The notes under the pieces were generated by a model. It did not search any database. It saw only the letters and a program-made list of their open reading frames with translations, and was not told where the DNA came from. A program made the position numbers and the translations under genes. This document shows positions 18,996 to 24,842 of a DNA stretch of 24,842 bases, in pieces; within the stretch, counting starts at the first letter, position 1, and each line of letters begins with the position of its first letter. The stretch comes from Tubiluchus corallicola. Lineage: Eukaryota; Priapulida; Priapulimorpha; Priapulimorphida; Tubiluchidae. The stretch lies in assembly GCA_030141605.1 (NCBI GenBank), contig JAQGDQ010001804.1, positions 1 to 24,842 on the forward strand, given 5' to 3'.

Positions 18996-19681
18996 TCATT
19001 AATAATTGCAATAATCTTAAAAGTATGTTAAGCTCTAGTAATAACAGTAAAAAATGGACAAATGTTTCTGCCGAGAATAAAACAAAATGGAAATTTTTAT
19101 TAAAAAGCCTCTAAAAATTGCACTTACTGCACATCGGAGAAAAAAACGTCTGAGATTGCCGTTGCCATCGCCGTAACCAACAGTAGATGTGCAACTGTAA
19201 CGCACAAGTTTCTCACCTTACAAAATGACGTCAGTAATGCAATTATAGTATAATACTGATTTGTTTGAATATGAGCATTTAATTAGGACAATACGGTGCG
19301 CTTACAATGTTTATTTTCCGAGAATAATATACATGGTATAAAAACATTAAAACTCTTTTTATATAGCCATAAAGAAACAAATGATAATATACTTCACGAA
19401 AGCGTATGGAACTCTTGTAAACAGTCGGCGTAAGATGAAAAAAAATTTCATCTATTGTTTACTGGCCGATAAAAAGAAGCATAAAATTCAAACAGGCATT
19501 CGGGTGCAAAAATTTGTTTGTAAATTTTCACTTTCTTATACGGATTAAAATCAGATTGAATCAATGGTGACATGTATATTCTTGTTTGGTTTTGGTCAAA
19601 CGCTGTAACTGACAAACATACTTTTTTAACAAGGTGGAATTTTCCCAGCATTACTGGCTTTGACTAACATGAACGGTATAA
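18996..19681. other. Intergenic, no recognised feature
   Basis: AT-rich DNA between the SINE and MITE copy 2. No exon or repeat was identified. Confidence 0.5.
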
Positions 19682-20230
19682 TTAAAGGAAAACCGGATGA
19701 TTGTGTAAACATGAATTCAGAATAAAGAATGTTCTAAAATATAGAAAATTACGATAGCTTTTTTTAAATCAAGGCTTAGATTAAATAATAATTACCTCGG
19801 ATAGTTAACGTAAAAGTTTCAAAGCTACGCATGGCTCAGTGAATCTACTAAGACAGTCGATGGTGCATTTTTGTCACATGCGCGTGGCCGACAAATAGGT
19901 GTGGTACCGTGATAAGCATGATCATGAACTACGGTGTTTGTCTGTGACATCAGTATGATGTAAAACTCTTCGTAACACCACATCAGCATTTTATAGCAAC
20001 CATCGCTTATGCAAACGTGCTTGATGTACAGTGAAGATGTCTATCATTGCATAAACTGTGGTTAGTTTGTGACGTAAGTGATAGCTGTGTTCAGTTGCCT
20101 TTTTTTAACTTTCCAAGCTAATTATTCAAATACTAGAAACAATTGCCAACTTTTATAGGCAAGAAAATGTATTTTTTGGACAGTAAATAAAATGAGATGG
20201 AGTTTTATCAATCGTCCGGTCTTCCTTTAA
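19682..20230. mobile_element. TTAA-flanked MITE, copy 2
   Basis: Ends read inward AGGAAAACCGGATGATTGTG and AGGAAGACCGGACGATTGAT, with TTAA at 19682-19685 and 20227-20230. The interior matches copies 1, 3 and 4 in the same order. It lies about 330 bp beyond the GRB2 stop codon on the 3' side of that gene. Confidence 0.9.
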
Positions 20231-20563
20231 GTTGTTTGTTCTGTGATCAGCCAACATGCCTATTTGGCAGAAAAAACACAGTGCATCGAAGGGGTGGCTT
20301 CATAAAGCGAGTTCTCTCACCCAGGAAACAAGAGAATAAATCACTTTTTTAAGGGTGGATCATTTTCACCGGACAAACATTATTACATAAATAAAGGGGA
20401 GTTTTATACAAATGTTGCCATGTAGGTGAGAAATGGGTTAACACTGCCTATTTCCACCATTTAAAAAACTCAAAGACTACTACCATTAGTTCATTATACA
20501 GTTGCATTTTTGCACATTTACTATATTTAAACTTAACTAAAGTGTGTTACGTACTAAACAGAT
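20231..20563 (-). other. GRB2 3' UTR / flank
   Basis: Sequence 3' of the GRB2 stop codon on the minus strand. I found no canonical AATAAA on that strand in this stretch, so the poly(A) site is not placed. Confidence 0.4.
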
Positions 20564-23471
<2,908 letters not shown>

Positions 23472-23583
23472 CTGAAATTACGATCAACCAAAAAAATGAA
23501 AAATTGCGTGACTGTACAGTAATAATAATATTAATTCTTAGCATGCTGTAAACTAAAAACGTAAAATTGTTTTGTAAAAATAT

Positions 23584-23750
23584 TTTAATATGGTGTTTGT
23601 AAATATGTTCATTTATTGTATATAGTTTTGCACTTTAGTTTTTTTTTAGTCTGCACTGGATGCATTTGTCTTAAACAGTGTTGTTATTTTAACTTTACGC
23701 TGAGGCTTACTCAATCTCATTATAATGAGTGAACCATTTTAATGACATAT
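23584..23750 (-). repeat. Dispersed repeat, copy B (fills most of the palindrome spacer)
   Basis: Reverse complement of about 5715-5890 in IFT56 intron 2. The match stops at 23750, exactly where the right arm begins. The remaining spacer bases 23540-23583 have no counterpart that I see. Confidence 0.85.
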
Positions 23751-23819
23751 AAAGAATTAATATTATTATTACTGTACAGTCGTGCAATTTTTCATATTTT
23801 TGGTTAATTGTAATTTCAG

Positions 23820-23942
23820 ATGGTATTTTGGAAAGATGAGTAGGGCTGACGCTGAAAAAGTTCTCAACCAGCAGACGACGGAGGGCATTTTTCTAATCAG
23901 GGATAGTGAGAGTACGCCAAATGATTTCTCACTATCAGTGCG
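23820..23942 (+). pseudogene. Inverted copy of GRB2 SH2 exon a
   Basis: Plus-strand 123-nt segment with the same acceptor (gtaatttcag|A) and donor (GTGCG|gtatgt) as 23349-23471 and an identical 40-residue translation ([13 protein letters not shown] ... PNDFSLSV). It is antisense to the gene and has no matching SH2 exon b downstream in the window, so on present evidence it is a stray exon copy or part of another haplotype. Confidence 0.85.
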
Positions 23943-23994
23943 GTATGTAATTTTTAAAATGTGCTGGAATTTGATTCTTTACTTATTGTCACCT

Positions 23995-24551
23995 TTAAAG
24001 GGAAACCAGACGATTGTTTAGACTCAATCTCGTGTTAAATGGCCGTCCAAAGTATAAATTTTCTTGCCTATAAAAGTTAGCAGTTATTTTTTATATTTGA
24101 ATAACTAGCTTAGAAAGTTATTTAACTGCAAAACTGAACACAGCTATTGCTTACGTCAGAAACTAACCACAGTTTGTGTAATAACAGGAATCTTCCGTTG
24201 CGTGTCAAGTACATTTGTGTAAGTGTTACAGTACTGCTTAAACGCATGATGTCACTAAAATGGGCTCTATGTCATATGACATCAGAAACTAACACTGCAG
24301 TTCATGATCATGGTCATCACGGTACCACGTTCTATTTGTCGGCCACACGAACGTGACAAAAAGGCGCCGCTGCCAATCTTAGTAGATTCAATGAGCAGCG
24401 CGTAGCTTTGAAAGTTTAACAAAATTTGAGTATCTGAGGTAATTATTATTTAATCTAAGCTTTGATTTAAAAAAGCTGTTGTAGTTTTCAATATTTTAGA
24501 GCATTCTTTATTCTGAACTCGTGTTTACACAATCGTCCGGTTTTCCTTTAA
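23995..24551. mobile_element. TTAA-flanked MITE, copy 4 (right arm)
   Basis: Ends read inward GGGAAACCAGACGATTGTTT and AGGAAAACCGGACGATTGTG, with TTAA at 23995-23998 and 24548-24551. It is the inverted counterpart of copy 3, at the same site relative to the exon, but about one base in ten differs by eye. Many but not all of the changes are CG to TG/CA. Confidence 0.92.
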
Positions 24552-24658
24552 TTTGGAGAATCAGTTTCAGTATCAGTGGTACTCTGTGCTGCTATGTACC
24601 TAGCGGATGTTTTGTGTCATTTAATAATCATTCTTGGTCATTGTGGAGAGGAGCCACT

Positions 24659-24842
24659 GTAGCAGGTGACCGCTGGTGTTGTGAACGTGCATATGTAGCA
24701 GGTGACCGCTGGTGTTGTGAACGTGCATATGTAGCAGGTGACCGCTGGTGTTGTGAACGTGCATATGTAGCAGGTGACCGCTGGTGTTGTGAACGTGCAT
24801 ATGTAACAGGTGACCGCTGGTGTTGTGAACGTGCATATGTAG
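24659..24842. repeat. 36-bp minisatellite, right array (runs off the window)
   Basis: At least five units of the reverse complement of the left array. The window ends inside it, so the outer limit of the palindrome cannot be seen. Confidence 0.95.

Noticed and set aside
23820-23942. Second GRB2 gene on the plus strand
   Set aside because: Only one exon is present, with no SH2 exon b or SH3 exon following within about 900 bp; it is explained by the inverted duplication unless sequence beyond the window shows more.

Overview
This is an intron-rich, AT-rich metazoan nuclear window: short exons with GT/AG borders, tRNA- and 5S-derived SINEs, decayed LINEs, many MITEs, micro- and minisatellites. 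I favour an invertebrate. A tunicate or another trans-splicing lineage is possible, but the sequence does not settle it. No bacterial or viral gene organisation is visible.

Three conserved genes are recognised from their exons. (1) IFT56/TTC26, an intraflagellar transport B subunit, lies on the minus strand from a one-codon first exon at 9091 down past the left edge. Five coding exons are visible, and one carries an apparent 2-bp frameshift in a (GC)3 tract. (2) NAA38/LSMD1, the Sm-fold subunit of the NatC N-terminal acetyltransferase, lies on the plus strand at 9901-12764 in three exons. Its start is head-to-head with IFT56, with about 0.8 kb between the two ATGs. (3) A GRB2-type SH2/SH3 adaptor (drk/sem-5 family) lies on the minus strand. 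The two SH2 exons and the C-terminal SH3 exon are present (23471-20564); the N-terminal SH3 would lie beyond the right edge.

Repeats occupy much of the rest. IFT56 introns hold two hAT-type MITEs (one swollen by a CT tract and a run of about 60 C), a 37-bp tandem repeat, a LINE fragment carrying a 5S rRNA-headed SINE with a perfect 12-bp target duplication, pentanucleotide arrays and CR1-like remains. NAA38 intron 2 holds the 3' end of a retroelement pol-like ORF split by a 349-bp hAT MITE with a perfect 8-bp target duplication. Downstream come 24-bp and 70-bp minisatellites, a 624-bp MITE whose right end seeds a 39-bp minisatellite, another LINE fragment and a tRNA-derived SINE. A MITE family of about 545 bp flanked by TTAA is present four times.

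The most striking structure is at the right end. About 1.1 kb of a GRB2 intron, including one SH2 exon, a TTAA MITE and a 36-bp minisatellite, is repeated in inverted orientation around a spacer of about 211 bp, and the right arm runs off the window. The SH2 exon copies differ at one silent base and the outer flanks look identical, yet the MITE inside the arms is roughly 10% diverged by eye. The three genes work in separate processes (cilia, N-terminal acetylation, receptor tyrosine kinase signalling); I see no joint system.
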